Positions 16,977 to 28,599 of a stretch of 64,000 bases of DNA are shown here, piece by piece. Source of the stretch: Cristatella mucedo (taxonomy: Eukaryota > Bryozoa > Phylactolaemata > Cristatellidae); contig WPIO01000302.1 in assembly GCA_009760855.2 (NCBI GenBank), positions 42,293-106,292 of the forward strand, given 5' to 3'. Below the pieces are notes generated by a model. The model was not told where the DNA came from and did no database searches. It worked only from the letters and a program-made list of their open reading frames with translations. Made by a program: the position numbers and the translations under genes. Every line of letters begins with the position of its first letter. Within the stretch, counting starts at the first letter, position 1.

Positions 16977-17099
16977 ACTTAATTGATGAAAGATCCTCAC
17001 CGGATCGCTGGAAGCGTGTCCAAGACTTATAGTGCAGACGAGCTGAAGGCTCGATTACCAAAGGTTGTGAGTTTCAGCAAAGGTGGTAGAATGACAGGA

Positions 17100-17310
17100 T
17101 GCTGACTAGTGGAAGGGGCAGGACTACACTGGGAAGTAGTTACATCGGCTTGGCAGGCTGGTGCTAGCTAGTAAAGTGACCAGCAAGGCATCCTGAGCAT
17201 CCTTAATTCGATTCGCAGTTTGAAAGGAATCATGAAGCTCAGTTATAAGTGGGGTGACAGTGCTGCTAAGCAGTTGACTGCAGTCCAGTGGAAGCGGAAA
17301 GTTTCTCACT
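17100..17310 (-). mobile_element. Decayed family-2 LINE fragment in intron 8 of gene A
   Basis: Similar to 46250-46490 in the corresponding intron of gene B (shared GCTGGTG-TAGCTAG and the segment around AGTGGGGTGACAG). The gene-B copy still shows HLQLVQTSA, the reverse-transcriptase tail motif of family 2. Presence in both introns dates the insertion before the gene duplication. Confidence 0.55.
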
Positions 17311-18759
17311 AGCTACAGCAAGTAAAGAGCGCTCGGGTCTATCTGTTTTTGACAGTGCCACCAATTGTGGTTTCCCGCATTAGTGACCCTGTGGGAGCCT
17401 GCCAACATCCTTAATATGCGCTTGCTCAAGCAATGGCTCTAAGAAATGTCAATCTTTGGAATTATAAAGTGCGTCAGAATTACAAATTCGGTAAGGCAGT
17501 AACCTACCAGACAGCAGAGAAATTGTGTTTAACCCAGCAGTCGCGTTCGTTAGTTAATGCGACCGAAGTCATTGCATCACCTTACAGTCGACAGGATTTC
17601 AGTTATTCAAATCAACATTCAACAATTTTTCAAAGTAATATAAAACCAGGCAGCTCCGATTTCAAACGGGGTTGAAATGCTCTCCTTAAACGATCAACGT
17701 AGAAGGAACGAGCTCTGTGGCATATGTAAAAGTCCAGGTCAATGACTTAGTTCTCCGGGAGGGCTGTGCAAACAAAGGTCCTCTTTATGTCAAGCTTATT
17801 CATCTGCTTCAGTTATAGCTTCTACGGTCAGCGAAGCCTCGATCGATCACATTTGTGTCCCGCTTGACCAGAAAGTGTGCGAAACAGTTAGCTTAAGTGG
17901 AAGAACCACTGGGAATATTTTGGCTAGGATTGAATGCGGACTACAGATTTCACAGAACACAATTTTAAGATCAGGTTCTCAAGAAACCTTCGAACAAGAT
18001 TCATTCTGGTGAGTTCGAAGACCAGGACCTTCAGAACCAACGTATCAGGTGATACCGGGCTCTGCTTATACGAAATTTACAACTGTTTTTCTGTTCCCAA
18101 GACGGCGTAAGCACATTGGCACTTTTAACTAGCGATAATCTCATCTGAATCGGTCGGATTATGATGGCACACGACATTTTTTAAGCTCATATCATATTAT
18201 TCACTTCATCATCTACGATCTATATTAAATAGAAGGCGATTATTAATAATGGTTGATCGACTGTTTTTGGCTTTTGCGATATTGCTTGGGCTGTGCAGCT
18301 TTGGACCTCTGTGGTTATGGAATGTATTGCTAGGCGAGAACGACATTGACTTGTTTGTTGATGTATGGGCTGTCTTGTAGCTGCCGATCTCAGTTACCAC
18401 AGCCATACTTGCTTTGATTGATATGTGATATGCCTTCTGCTAACGTTCTGCTGTGCTTCGATGCACCAGCCCCACCAGAATTTGTGAGATGGCTGCAAAG
18501 ACAAGCACCCATTACGTCCACCAAGTTTGTTGCAACCAACTTTAGTTTAGGAGCCAGTAAGTTTGTTTTTAGCACTAGGTATTAAGAGGGCAGATATTGT
18601 CCGCTGGCCTTATCTTGAAGTCTGACAAATTTTCGAATTATGTGCAATTCAGAGGTCATATGGCGTATTCAGCACTCATCAGCAATGTACTGCTCAATCG
18701 ACGTGACTTAAATCTAAATTTCTGAAAGAACTCCCAAGCACATTCGATGAAGCACTTAC

Positions 18760-18873
18760 CCGAGCATTTACCACAGCTTTTTATGCAATAGAACAGCATA
18801 TGATCAGGATTTTTGGTGCATTCTCCTCCTCGAGCCCAGGCGGGGCATGCTATGGTATTGTCCTTGCAGCCGG
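18760..18873 (-). CDS. Gene A exon 8: first ShKT domain
   Basis: 114 bases, phase 1 on both sides, acceptor CACTGTAG and donor GTAAGTGC as in gene B. The six cysteines fall in GCKD, AC, GEC, FYC, SC and KC, within WARGGECTKNP. Residues differ from gene B mostly between cysteines. Complete by itself, this is a shuffle-ready module. Confidence 0.85.
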
Positions 18874-19089
18874 CTACAGTGAGAAACAGAATATTTGTAG
18901 CCAGTGCACACAGGATCAGTCAGCTAGAAGTCATTCCTCTACCCTGCCAGTCAAGCAAACAGCCAAACAAAATTGTCACCTGCAAGTTAGAGAGCAGTCT
19001 CCACGTTTTCTGCTTCGCCGAAACGTACCCCGTGTAGGTCTAGAACTAGAGCCTCATCAAAGGAAATAGAGCCATTTATGAGAACTCAC

Positions 19090-19128
19090 CGATGGCGCTA
19101 GGACTGACGGTGCAGTTCATACGTAGCA
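19090..19128 (-). CDS. Gene A exon 7: 39-base linker exon
   Basis: Phase 1 on both sides, giving LRMNC then a short linker to the first ShKT domain. The donor is GTGAGT and the acceptor is AAG, both conserved with 47499-47537. The codon structure fits only if exon 6 ends at its second candidate donor (GTAAGT). Confidence 0.7.
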
Positions 19129-19256
19129 CTTGTGCTGCTTCCCTTCCTAACGGTTAAAATGTAACATTGTAAGCACCATGCTGAATTTCGTGTCAGCTCA
19201 TCTGATTGCAGCAGTGCCAGCCAGCTGCACTGGTTGATACGTTTAGATCAACTTAC

Positions 19257-19455
19257 TTCTTACGTCGTCCAATGTTTCGTTAGCACCAGGGCATCTCGAT
19301 ATAAACTGGTTGCCGCATGCGAACACTTCTTTGATCAGGCCAAAAAGCTTAGGATCATAGGACTGAAGGGCAGAATTAGTGCTAATATTGTTATGGATGC
19401 CGTTCGACGGGCTTCGGTAATCATTCGCGTTGAAGTAACTTTGAACACCTTCAGC
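19257..19455 (-). CDS. Gene A exon 6: AEGVQSYF exon with likely zinc-ligand glutamate
   Basis: 199 bases, phase 0 to phase 1, acceptor TGACTGCAG and donor GTAAGT. It begins AEGVQSYFN and continues through SPSNGIHNN and ALQSYDPKLF to CGNQF. In the family this segment follows the HEXXH region, and its first glutamate is the expected third zinc ligand by analogy with lethal-factor-like peptidases (inference). Confidence 0.85.
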
Positions 19456-19599
19456 CTGCAGTCAGACCAAAGAAAGGACATCGCTTCCACTTGGAAGATG
19501 CTTTTTGTAGCAAAACAGATTATCAGCAAGGAAATTTTCGAAGAAAGGACATAAGCGAAGTACACGAGACTGCATGTTTTGCAGCTCGATCAATAACAC

Positions 19600-20060
19600 G
19601 AAGCATACTTTTTGGACTGGGTTACAGCCTGTAGTTTGGTTGCACAGCAGAGAGCCAGCCGATGCCCAACACCGACAGTTTATTCCCAACACACCGAGCC
19701 CAAGAGTGCACGGCTCCCCTCAGCCCCTGCCCTCACACGACTGCCCTCCCCTGGTCGACTCCGATGACTCATCGACCACAACGGTGCACTGGCCGACCCT
19801 GATGGTGAATCCACCATCTGGCCACCAGCTGGTCCATGCCACATCAACGGCGGACGGCAGCAGTGCACTGGCCGACCCTGATGGTGAATCCACCATCTGG
19901 CCACCAGCTGGTTACCGGCCTGTGTCCATACCACATCACAGGCGGACCACAGCTGTGCACCGGCCCCTCTCGGTGGTGCTTCTTACAGCTCACCGGTGGC
20001 TTATCAGACATACAATACATACGTACGAACTACACAGCCAGTATGTCCCTCCCAATCCTG
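19600..20060. mobile_element. About 460-bp GC-rich insertion with a 79-base repeat, intron 5 of gene A
   Basis: The gene-B intron lacks this block: similarity runs to about 19590 (partner about 47990) and resumes near 20148 (partner 48140). Inside, a 79-base unit starting GTGCACTGGCCGACCC occurs at 19784 and 19863, with a decayed third start near 19941. A 218-codon frame crosses it but is repeat-driven and spans the junctions, so I do not call it a gene. Confidence 0.5.
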
Positions 20061-21177
20061 CAAAAGTTAAAATGAATTACCACCTGTGCCTCAGTCTCAT
20101 TTACATTATGTGCGCCAGAACAGCACTCTGGCTGTCGTTCAGTTACGAGCTGGCAACTAAGAATATTTTCCAATCTGCGGGACTCAACTCTACAACCTGG
20201 GTCGTAATGCGCCAGCACCTCATTGACTAATATGTAGCTTGATCCTAAGAGTCACAAAAGCAGGGAAAGATTGATGTTTGGGAGGTAAAGTCACTCAATC
20301 TCATGTCGAGGTTCGGCTGCACGTCTTCCTCGTTTATTTTTTGCAGGGCAAGTCCCTCTGCAGACCACCTTACCTCTAACCTGGGCGACAGCCTAGAGCA
20401 GGCATGGGTACCTCAAAAAATCTTTGCAGAGTAGTAGAAGACTAGATCCTCACCCAAATGTTTTTAAGTTATGCAATGTTGATTCGAAATGACATCTGCT
20501 TGATTTTCTCTTTCTTAGCTTAAGAATGACAGTCATATTCATCAGCAACTGATCTTTTGGAAATCTGCCAATCTTATTTAGAAATGTCATATCTAATGGC
20601 TCGAAATCCTTCAGTAGCTCTAAAGCTAGTTTACCGTGTACATTAGATTCTTAACACCAGGTTGTATGCCTAAATCTCAGTCTAGTCATGGGCTCACTGC
20701 ATTCAATGAAATTAGCTCACCTAGGCTCGCATTCATCAGGTCCTAATCTTGGCCATAGGGAAGTTTTAATTGCTCATTATAGATGGCAGCACGGCCCGAA
20801 TTTTTTAGAATGTGAATGGCGTTTCACGAAACGAAAGAAGCAGCTTATAAGAAACTGGATAAACTAAGAATGTACAAACTACTTGCAATAACAGAATTTA
20901 TCCAGCCGATAATCCGAATTCGAAGAACTTTGATTCCAGCAGAGCAGTGAGACCGACGGGCCGGCAGGATCGGTGTGCTACGCTGAACAGCATAGATGTC
21001 GTTTCGCCGAAACGACCCCAGGTGGAGCGTAAAAATTGCTAGGTAGCCGGTAGATCAACCTTAATCATCCCTTCTCGCAGGTCCTTTTCAACCATTTGCC
21101 TAAATTTTGAAATTTTAATTTAAAAAAATAATTTTAAGTTTTAAGCTTTTTTAAAATTTTAAGATTCTTCTTCCTCT

Positions 21178-22350
21178 TGCAGGTGCCGGTTCACTAAAGA
21201 TAAAAACGATTTATACTCTCCCTCTTGCTGATGTGATTGCCAAGCACAATCTAGGCTTTCACTTCTATGCGGATGACATTCAGTTGTACCTTCGCTTGGA
21301 TCGCTCTCAGCCTTCGAGCACCTCGAATTCTCTCAACTCACTTGCTACGTGCATTGATGACATCCGCACATGGATGGTGGCAAATTTTCTATAACTAAAC
21401 GATGATAAAACTAACTTACTAGTTATGGGCAAACCCAGTGTGAGTCACAAAACTGGAAAGGCTGACGCTCAAAATTGGCTCTGCCAGAATATCTCCTGTT
21501 GAATCAGCTCGAAATCTAGGTGTCATGTTCCAAAGTGACCTCTCGTTAGACGACCATATCAGCTCCACAGTCAAATCTGCCTACTTTGAGCTACATAATA
21601 TTGCTAAAATTTGGGCTAGTTTAAATAAGTATACTACGTCCAAGTTGGTCCGTGCATTCGTGACATCCCATCTTAATTTCTGTAACTCACTGCTTGCTGG
21701 CCTACCGGCAAGTGCAATCAGGCGATTACAGCTGGTGCAAAACTCTGCAGCTAGGCTTGTCTGACGTGAGCGTCGCAGTTGCCACATCACTCCGCTTCTC
21801 GCCGACCGTCACTGGCTACCAGTCAAGCAACGGATCGACTTCAAGGTTTTGTCGTTCACTTTTAGGTCACTTCCATATTTGGCTGCAGCCTATCTCTCAG
21901 ATCTACTCCCCCACCAGGCGAAGCATCATACCACCCGCTTTTCGGAATCCCAAGATTTACGGATACCTCGTACAAACCTCAAATCCTTTGAAGACCGTGC
22001 ATTTAGTTCGTTTGATCCTAAAGCTGGAACTCCCTCCCGACTTGCATCAGAAAATCCCCTCACTTGACCGCATTTTAAAAGAACCTAAAAACACACCTAT
22101 TTAGCACAGCATTTAGTGGGTCCATGTGATTCGTCCTTCATGTGCTTATGCGTGCTGACACTGTGCATGCTGTCACAAACCACATTTGCATGCTGACCCT
22201 GTGCATGTCACCCATAACCACATTGATCATGTTGTTTATCAAGCATGATATTATTCAACATTTAATCGCGTTTCCTTTTGCAGCAAATGTAAAGTGCCTA
22301 GGAAGAGATTGAGTTCTCTAAGGGCGCTTTATCAAGTGCATAATTATTAT
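21178..22350 (+). mobile_element. Family-2 CR1/L2-like LINE, 5'-truncated and inactivated
   Basis: The translated fragments follow the reverse-transcriptase order: FYADDIQLYLRL near 21265, NDDKTNLLVMGKP near 21400, SDLSLDDHISSTVKSAYF near 21533, LQLVQNSAARLV near 21725 and AAYLSDLLPHQAKHHTTRF near 21880. In-frame stops and frameshifts break it, for example after MVANFL. The 3' end carries GCGCTTTATCAAGTGCATAA then ATT repeats. It sits in intron 5 of gene A, with no counterpart in gene B, so it inserted after duplication. Confidence 0.9.
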
Positions 22351-22854
22351 TGTTATTAGTAGTAATAGTAGTAAAGTATCAGCATTCGATGATGACGGTT
22401 GGGACATGGGATTGCTGTCTCAGTATCCCTAAGCCCACTCAAAATTTACTACTTGGCCACCTGGTACACAGGCTCATCAACGTTCGGGCTCACATGCTTG
22501 TGCTGCTTCATGAGAAACAGCATCTTGTCATCAGCCTCTGTCTGATGAAACTACAGAATACACAAAGATCACAGTGCATCAAAGTTAGTTTTGGTAAAGA
22601 AAAGCCCGCAAGCACTCACGTGCTGCCCTGAAATCATCGACCATTTGGCGCATTGCCCTTTCGCAAATTTTTCTCTAAAGCGATGACTGGCTTAATCGTA
22701 AACACAGCTTTAAACAATGGAAAAAAAGTTGTTTGAGCGATAGCAAGTGGCCATGACAACTGGACATTCTGGAAAGTTTCAACACAACACCACAGCTTGT
22801 GGTGCAACTGCGTCTTCCTTTTTCTTAGCACCTAATTTTCTGACTAATCTCATT

Positions 22855-23525
22855 TTTAATGTAATGTATCTCCATCTGTAACTCCACAAAGCCACAAAGA
22901 CTATGTGGGTGTTACGCTGGAGGGTTTAATATCGGGGACTAATAGCCTAAGCGGCTTCCGATACACGTTCTTTAGCCAATAGACTTGATCTTATGCAACA
23001 AAGAGAAATGGGGGAGCATGGCATAGTCAGGAGAGCAGTTGAGGTAGTGAGTTACATAGAAGTAGCAGCTCCGGACCGTTGCAAAGGATGTGCGACAGTC
23101 GTCTGCAGGAGAGTAGTTGTTGTTAAGTAAGAATCGTGGAACAAAGTTCTGGTCTAGATGTGCAACAGTCGTCTGCAGGAGAGTAGTTGTCCTTGCGTAA
23201 GAATCGTGGAAGGAAGTTCTGGTCTAGGACCTGCAGAGCAACAGCTTCTGTCGCCAAAGTCCTTTAAGCGGAGGAACGGAATAACCAATTCATTTCCATA
23301 CAGGACCTGAGAGCAAAATGAGGCTGAAACTGATGCAGCAGTTCAGCTTGGTAGGAGCCAAGCCGTGAAGGGCCTCGTGGGTCAGCATAATAACTTTGCT
23401 CTGTATGCTTTGATCAACCGTCAGCCATCCTAGCTCTTTAAGCAAAGGAGAGGCATGGTTAAACTTCTCAGATTTGCAAACTAGCCTTGCAAACATATTC
23501 ATAGCCAGCTGCTGTGGCCTAGTGG
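22855..23525 (-). mobile_element. Family-1 LINE 3' fragment with an internal 71-base duplication
   Basis: The start on the plus strand is the reverse complement of the family-1 tail (TAATGTATCTCCATCTGTAA, equivalent to 31745-31797). Going in, the minus strand encodes NMFARLVCKSEKFNHASPLLKELGW-like sequence, matching the full element at 30.25-31.8 kb. Positions 23087-23157 and 23158-23228 are near-identical direct copies (GCAACAGTCGTCTGCAGGAG). Located in intron 5 of gene A. Confidence 0.9.
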
Positions 23526-24527
23526 GTTTTTGGTATCAACAGCCACAAGAAAATTACAATAATATAGCCGAGACAAAAGTGAGGAGTTACATTTTTAAAT
23601 TGGAGCTTAATCTTGATGAGCATTGAAGGAGAAATCACATTTTTAGACCAAAAGAGTGCGTGCACTGGCCACTTCCCTGAATTTTTAGTGATAATGGGTA
23701 GCCGAGCTAAAATTTAAGAGCTTGCACCTGAGAAATAGGGCATAACTAAACTAGGACTCACTTCTTGCCCTGAAGTTGTCCTTAACTGTAACCAACCATT
23801 GTCTGCTGTTTCGCTCTTTCCGACATAAAGCAGGGGCAAAATACTGAATGCAAAATCCTCAAATGCTAATAGAAGTGATGGTAGGGTGACAATCAAGTCA
23901 AGAATCAGTTTAAGCCACGTTCCTTACGTAAGACAAAAATTGCATTGACAGGCTGCTACAGATCGCATGTGCCCCAGCAGTATGTTGTTTTATAAATTGA
24001 TCTTTGGACTAAGGCGAAGTTGTATTAACTGGGCTTAACTTCACTAGCAGCTACAGCAGCTAAAGCTGCCTTAGCCGTATTTATCCTCAGCAGTTGCAAT
24101 ATATGTCGTTTCCTGACTGAGTCAGTCATTACAAACATCGGACCTGCAGAGATGGGTCAAAAAGGCCGAAGTCATGAACTGCACTCGGCTAAATTAAGAG
24201 TTTTTCAAAATATCCAACCAAATCTGTAAGATTCCGTACACATCAATCAAGGTCATGGCGAGCAAGCCAGCCTCTTTTCTCGGATCGTTTTGCACTGTCT
24301 GGAAAATCGCACAGCTGTAACCACCACCCACAGTCTCAAAGCCTTAGTCGGATAGTGCGAGCTTCATTCCTACAGTTTCCGATAGCAGCCACCGTTAGGT
24401 AGGGCTAAATGTGGCCGGCGCTGGCTGCAGAGCCCAGAAGTTGACCATCTGAAAGCGTACGAATTCATCACAAACTAAAGTCGAGAATATATATCGACAA
24501 AAACTAAACAGAGCAAGCGTCTCGTAC

Positions 24528-24693
24528 CCAATACTCAAGTGGGTTTTTTGAGTGGTAGGTGCCATTCCACAGACCCATCTGCTTGGCCTCATCATAAGTG
24601 GCTTTGAGTCTCAAATCAAAGACTGGAATGGCGAAGCCCAGCCCAAGCTGGTGAAGAGCATGTGCAATCTCATGCAAGGCTAAGTCCTCGTTC
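24528..24693 (-). CDS. Gene A exon 5: HEXXH catalytic exon
   Basis: 166 bases, phase 2 to phase 0. Acceptor CCGTTGCAG as in gene B; donor is the weaker GTACGA where gene B has GTGAGA. It encodes NEDLALHEIAHALH, then IPVFDLRLKATYDEAKQMG and ends at EYW. The HEIAH motif supplies two zinc-binding histidines and the catalytic glutamate. Confidence 0.9.
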
Positions 24694-25164
24694 CTGCAAC
24701 GGAAACGGCAGGCAGGTGGAAATGCTCTGAGTGATAGTTTCCCGACCCGACGAGCCCATTTTAGAGGTGGCTATTCAAGCTAGCTATTTAAATTGTAAGC
24801 GAATGAATGATTTGTTTCTTTAAAACTGCAAACAAGTTTAGCTGCATTATGTGACAGATTTAAAATGCTAGAAGCATATTCTTGGGATTTTTACACATCA
24901 TCATGGCGCCAGGAAGAAAGAATGTGAGCACCACCCTCAGGAGCTGAACTCACGACCGCCAAATAGGATGAGGGAGTTCTACCTCTCATTTTGACCGAAA
25001 AGTGTGAATATATTGAATCCTGTAGACATGATTCTCTAAATAAATATGATTGGCTACCCATTACACGCCTAAGCTGTATTGCCAAAATTTTGTTTTGCTT
25101 GGGGGCTAAAGAAAGCCATTAAGTCTCTCTAGTGGTTGATAAAGGTTCCTCCAAGGTTTTTCAA

Positions 25165-25315
25165 CTGACCTGAGGTTTTAGCCGCGTGCCTTATTTGCTG
25201 AAGCAGCTGCAATTGCTACCGGTCGATCCACGGATTCAGAGCGAAATTCTCACTTAGACCTTTAAATTGCATGGCCTCGCTAAACTGCTGCCGCAGGTTT
25301 AAACTCAGCAGGCCC
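25165..25315 (+). mobile_element. Decayed family-1 LINE fragment
   Basis: The plus strand encodes LLKQLQLLPVDPRIQSEIL, which aligns to the reverse-transcriptase tail LLKELGWLPVEQRIQNKVL of the 30.25-31.8 kb element. There are several stops. A different old family-1 fragment lies in the matching intron of gene B at 54.6-54.9 kb. Confidence 0.6.
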
Positions 25316-25594
25316 TAAACCATGTCAGTAAGAGTCTGGCGATCAGCGGTACGTTACTCGGCGCTCTGTTATTCCCCAACTGAAGCGAGCAACATCTGCC
25401 AGCAACGAAGTTCACAACTGAAGCTCAATCATTCCAGTTCCATGAAATATAGTTTTTTCAGTCCTTCTTTCGGTACTACGAGGTGAATTACGAACCATAT
25501 GCGTGGACAGAAACGAAAGTAAAACTTCCTAACAGCGTACTAGCACTGTGAGTGATATCACACGCCACGACGACATGCCTTCTTTACATTTTAC

Positions 25595-25660
25595 GCAATG
25601 CCTCTAGAAAGATAAATTCTACGAAGGCGCTAATACATTTCTCATTCTGATTGCTACTTT
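25595..25660 (+). mobile_element. Old SINE/LINE 3' tail, shared with 55292-55375
   Basis: TGCCTCTAGAAAGATAAATTC then GAAGGCGC matches the family-2 tail hairpin. The same tail lies at the corresponding place in intron 4 of gene B, so the insertion predates duplication. Confidence 0.6.
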
Positions 25661-26339
25661 TCTTATCATGATTGTCATTCTTAATACTATTTAGATGCAT
25701 ACTGCAGAGTAACAGGTGCCAATCGCTTGCTGCACTGCTTACAGCCTATCATTAAGGGAACGCGAAACTAAATGTCCTCTCTTCCAAACAGTCTGTGCAG
25801 CTGAAACTATGTACAATGTTTGCTGCTTTGAAGCTCACTGGAAAGTAACTGTGAATTAGCAACCTAGGCAAGATAGCCATCAGCGACGCATGACTAGTGG
25901 CCAAGGCAGGCAAGCAGCATTTTTGCTGCAGAGGTAAGCCAGCAACGCAGCCAACGCATAGTTCTTGACTACATTTGGAGTGGTGATGTTGCTGAAGTAC
26001 CCCTATTGCTGTTATTAACGATCATCATCATATAGCCCTGGATTTCTATCCGGCATACATTTCTTTCGGGAAAGATGCTTTCACGGCAGCGAACGAACCT
26101 CCATGGCAAACATGACTCATATATAGACTGTCGGTGTCAATTTTTAGTATTGCACCTTTTGGCCTTGACTAATTTGAGCTGTTTTGTCAGTTTCTCTCCC
26201 TCCGGAATGCTGAGGCGTCGTTTCTGTGAGCTACTTCTGCAACTCTTCGTTACTGCAGCTTCGAGAGCTCACCTCGAGCCCTTCGAGTGGCGAGCTCTCG
26301 CTCGCGAGACGTAATGCCACCCATCTTGCTAGACCTCAC

Positions 26340-26589
26340 CTGTAAGAGTCATTTGCGTAGCACAGAGTGTTCTCCTCACCAAATGTCGTGTATGGCGCTA
26401 CGGTAGTAGCACCATGGTACCGAGAGCGTTCGTAGTCCTGTGGGTCTATCGCTTGTTCCTTCTATGTGATGACGGCGAAGCGCCCGTACCTGGCGTACAC
26501 TGCCTGGCGAACTGCTTCGCGATCGGCGAGCACGAATCGCACAATGTAGCAGATGCGCTTTAGCGCCGCCTCAGGTGCTTCGGGCGATC
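26340..26589 (-). pseudogene. Gene A exon 4, with in-frame TAG and 9-codon deletion
   Basis: 250 bases, phase 1 to phase 2, acceptor TTCTCAG and donor GTGAGG. It encodes APEAALKRICYIVRFVLADR and YARYGRFAVI, then TAG at 26462-26464, then resumes in the same frame to GEENTLCY. Gene B's exon is 27 bases longer, and the missing 9 codons lie just after the stop, around the TTDIPEH segment. The frame is otherwise kept. Confidence 0.85.
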
Positions 26590-26688
26590 CTGAGAACAAG
26601 ATGGCTGCCGCTCCAAGCAACTCAAGGGCGAAACAAGGGGTAGCGTCGGTGTTCGTGCTGAAACTTGTCCTGTGAGCCGTCGGCTTAC

Positions 26689-26877
26689 CTAGTATGGGGA
26701 TTCCATAGGCTTCTGTGTATTTCTGGTAGAAACTGCTGAGTCCATCTGGAGCCATGTTCGTCGCTAGCCGTAGGTCAGCAGGAACAGCTGCGACAGTGTC
26801 GCATGAATGTGTTGCCGTGGCCGTTCCGGGGCGGTCGATTTCAAGGTCAACGCTCCTTTTTCCAACCGCTCCGTCCA
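26689..26877 (-). CDS. Gene A exon 3: N-terminal domain
   Basis: 189 bases, phase 1 on both sides, acceptor CGTTTAG and donor GTAAGC. It begins DGAVGKRS, contains CDTVAAVPADLRLATNMAP and ends SSFYQKYTEAYGIPIL, the strongest family signature outside the catalytic exon. Two codons longer than in gene B. Reading through the following intron gives a longer open frame that should be ignored. Confidence 0.85.
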
Positions 26878-27076
26878 CTAAACGAAAAGGAAGGAATGCA
26901 TTCCGGTGCTGAAAGCTCGTTTACGTACCACAAATAGAAGTAGGCAAATAAAGGTATCCACAGCATCTGGGCAGTTAGACGGTGACCACAGCACCGACAG
27001 GCAGGCGACCGAAGCCACCTGTACCAACCAAGGACTGACTGTCTTCGTTCACGACGTGCTGCCATTAGTTACTTAC

Positions 27077-27160
27077 TAGCAAGCACACGCAGTGACGTGG
27101 CAGAAACGATCCCTACGTTGGCCATGCAGATGACAGTAGCGACAAGCCAGCGTCCCGCTC
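27077..27160 (-). CDS. Gene A exon 2: signal-peptide exon
   Basis: 84 bases, phase 1 on both sides, acceptor TCGACAG and donor GTAAGT. It encodes a hydrophobic core RWLVATVICMA, then SATSLRVLA. Joined to the two-residue start exon, it places the core about 4 residues from Met, typical of a signal peptide. Same length as in gene B. Confidence 0.75.
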
Positions 27161-27299
27161 CTGTCGAACGTAGCACAAACTATTAGCAGCCTCGCACAGA
27201 ACACTCGCAGCACAGAACACTCGAACGTCTCGCACAGAACTAGGATAAGCAGTATTTGTCAAGATTAGCTGCCCCTTGATGCTGCACGGCACCGCTTAC

Positions 27300-27303
27300 C
27301 CAT
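27300..27303 (-). CDS. Gene A exon 1: start codon micro-coding exon
   Basis: GCCATGG directly followed by donor GTAAGC. The coding part is only ATG plus one base, with the 5' untranslated region upstream. Gene B has CACCATGG followed by GTAAGC at the same place, and the phase matches exon 2. This explains why no longer starting frame is found. Confidence 0.7.
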
Positions 27304-27380
27304 GGCACAATTTTCAAGCCTTCTTAAGCGACCTTTCAATGAGAGGAATTTTCATCCTAGTGCTTCTCGTTCCCTGCACG

Positions 27381-27390
27381 TTTATTTATA
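27381..27390 (-). promoter_or_regulatory. TATA box of gene A
   Basis: TATAAATAAA on the minus strand, about 80 bases before the start codon and aligned with the elements at 57171-57180 and 3-12. Confidence 0.65.
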
Positions 27391-28599
27391 TGCGTTTGCT
27401 TAGCAAAATCGCATTCTGGCATGTTTAGGGAACATTGCAGGAAACTGCTGCCAAGCCTGTATATGAATCAAAGTTCTCGTAGGCCAAAGCCTGCATCGCC
27501 ATAACTGAGTACATTATTCATAGTTCACGTCCTTCCTCACGGGTCAGCAAGGGAAAACCGAGTCCATGTTAGGACGAACCAAGCACAAGAAAAATCAAAT
27601 TTCGGAGCTCGCGATGGTGGTACGAGGAAGACCTATTTCCATTGATGGCGACCTGCCTTTATTACCGATCCATGTCCTACAATTGCTCTCTGCCGTATGT
27701 GATGCTTGCACTGATTGCATGCTGTAAACTACCGTCATTCTATTTGATATTTGCAATTTTAGGTCGATCGGCCGCTCGCTGCTTGGGCTTCTGCATCCTT
27801 GTACATCTGAAAACCGACGTTGAACTTCAGCACTGCTATACCTGAGCCCCACGGCTGTGTGCCATGGAACCTACCATTGGGTCTGGAAGACGACAGAGTA
27901 AGAAACTATGCTTGAAGGTGCTACGGGAAGCATCATACCGCCCTAGTCTTATTGCCCCTCGCCACAAAAATAAGGTGACATCTGCAAAAAAAATGTTACC
28001 CACTTCCGGTGACAAAAGACTTCTGAGACTAGTGACTAGTGACAAGTGACTTCTAGTGACTAATGCTTTCCAGAGGACTACAAGTTTTAACAGCTCCGAT
28101 AGTCAACAACTACTGACATGTCTACCTTTACTATGTTGTGAAGAGTCTCGGCATTATTCCCGGAAACTATTTCGTCGTCAAGACTATTAATCTTAAGTAG
28201 CTTCTGCCACGTAGCAGTTCGTGCGCCAGCACCGTTCGTTCATAGCACCCTCAGCTTACTTTTATTATGAATTGTAGAGATCTTGTCCACAACTATTCGG
28301 TCTATTAGCTGTCCGGTATGGCACCCACTGCTTCCCCGCTGCTCTATCGCCTTTTGCCGGCAGCACCAAGTCTTAAGTTTACGTCTCTAGTCGCATTGTA
28401 ATCAGGCAAGTGAAGTCCACACACCATCAAAAGACGTTGAACTGACCACATATACGCCATTTCCGTTGGTCAGGAGGACCAGTCTGCAAGTTAGAGACCT
28501 CAGAGAACTCATTCGTTTTCTATGTGCTTAACATTTGCTCCAAAGGAAGCTCGATCGAAGGGTCAGTGGTATCACGCTTTATAAACGACGAGAATAACG

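Larger units (their letters stand above)
14959..27303 (-). pseudogene. Gene A: secreted ATLF-like zinc metalloprotease with two ShKT domains, one in-frame stop
   Basis: Nine exons match gene B in order, phase and nearly all lengths: 27300-27303, 27077-27160, 26689-26877, 26340-26589, 24528-24693, 19257-19455, 19090-19128, 18760-18873 and 14959-15119. The layout is signal peptide, N-terminal domain ending FYQKYTEAYGIPIL, GEENTLCY, HEIAH catalytic motif, AEGVQSYF, and two six-cysteine ShKT modules. The predicted role is extracellular zinc-dependent proteolysis; the substrate is unknown. Exon 4 has an in-frame TAG at 26462-26464 and lacks 9 codons present in gene B. Everything else is open, including catalytic residues and all ShKT cysteines, so inactivation would be recent. 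Readthrough, a null allele or a base error are the alternatives. A TATA box lies at 27381-27390. The family assignment is by motif recognition only. Confidence 0.75.

Noticed and set aside
19574-20230. 218-codon plus-strand frame
   Set aside because: Crosses the junctions of a unit-specific insertion and a 79-base repeat, and lies antisense within an intron of gene A. No family signature.
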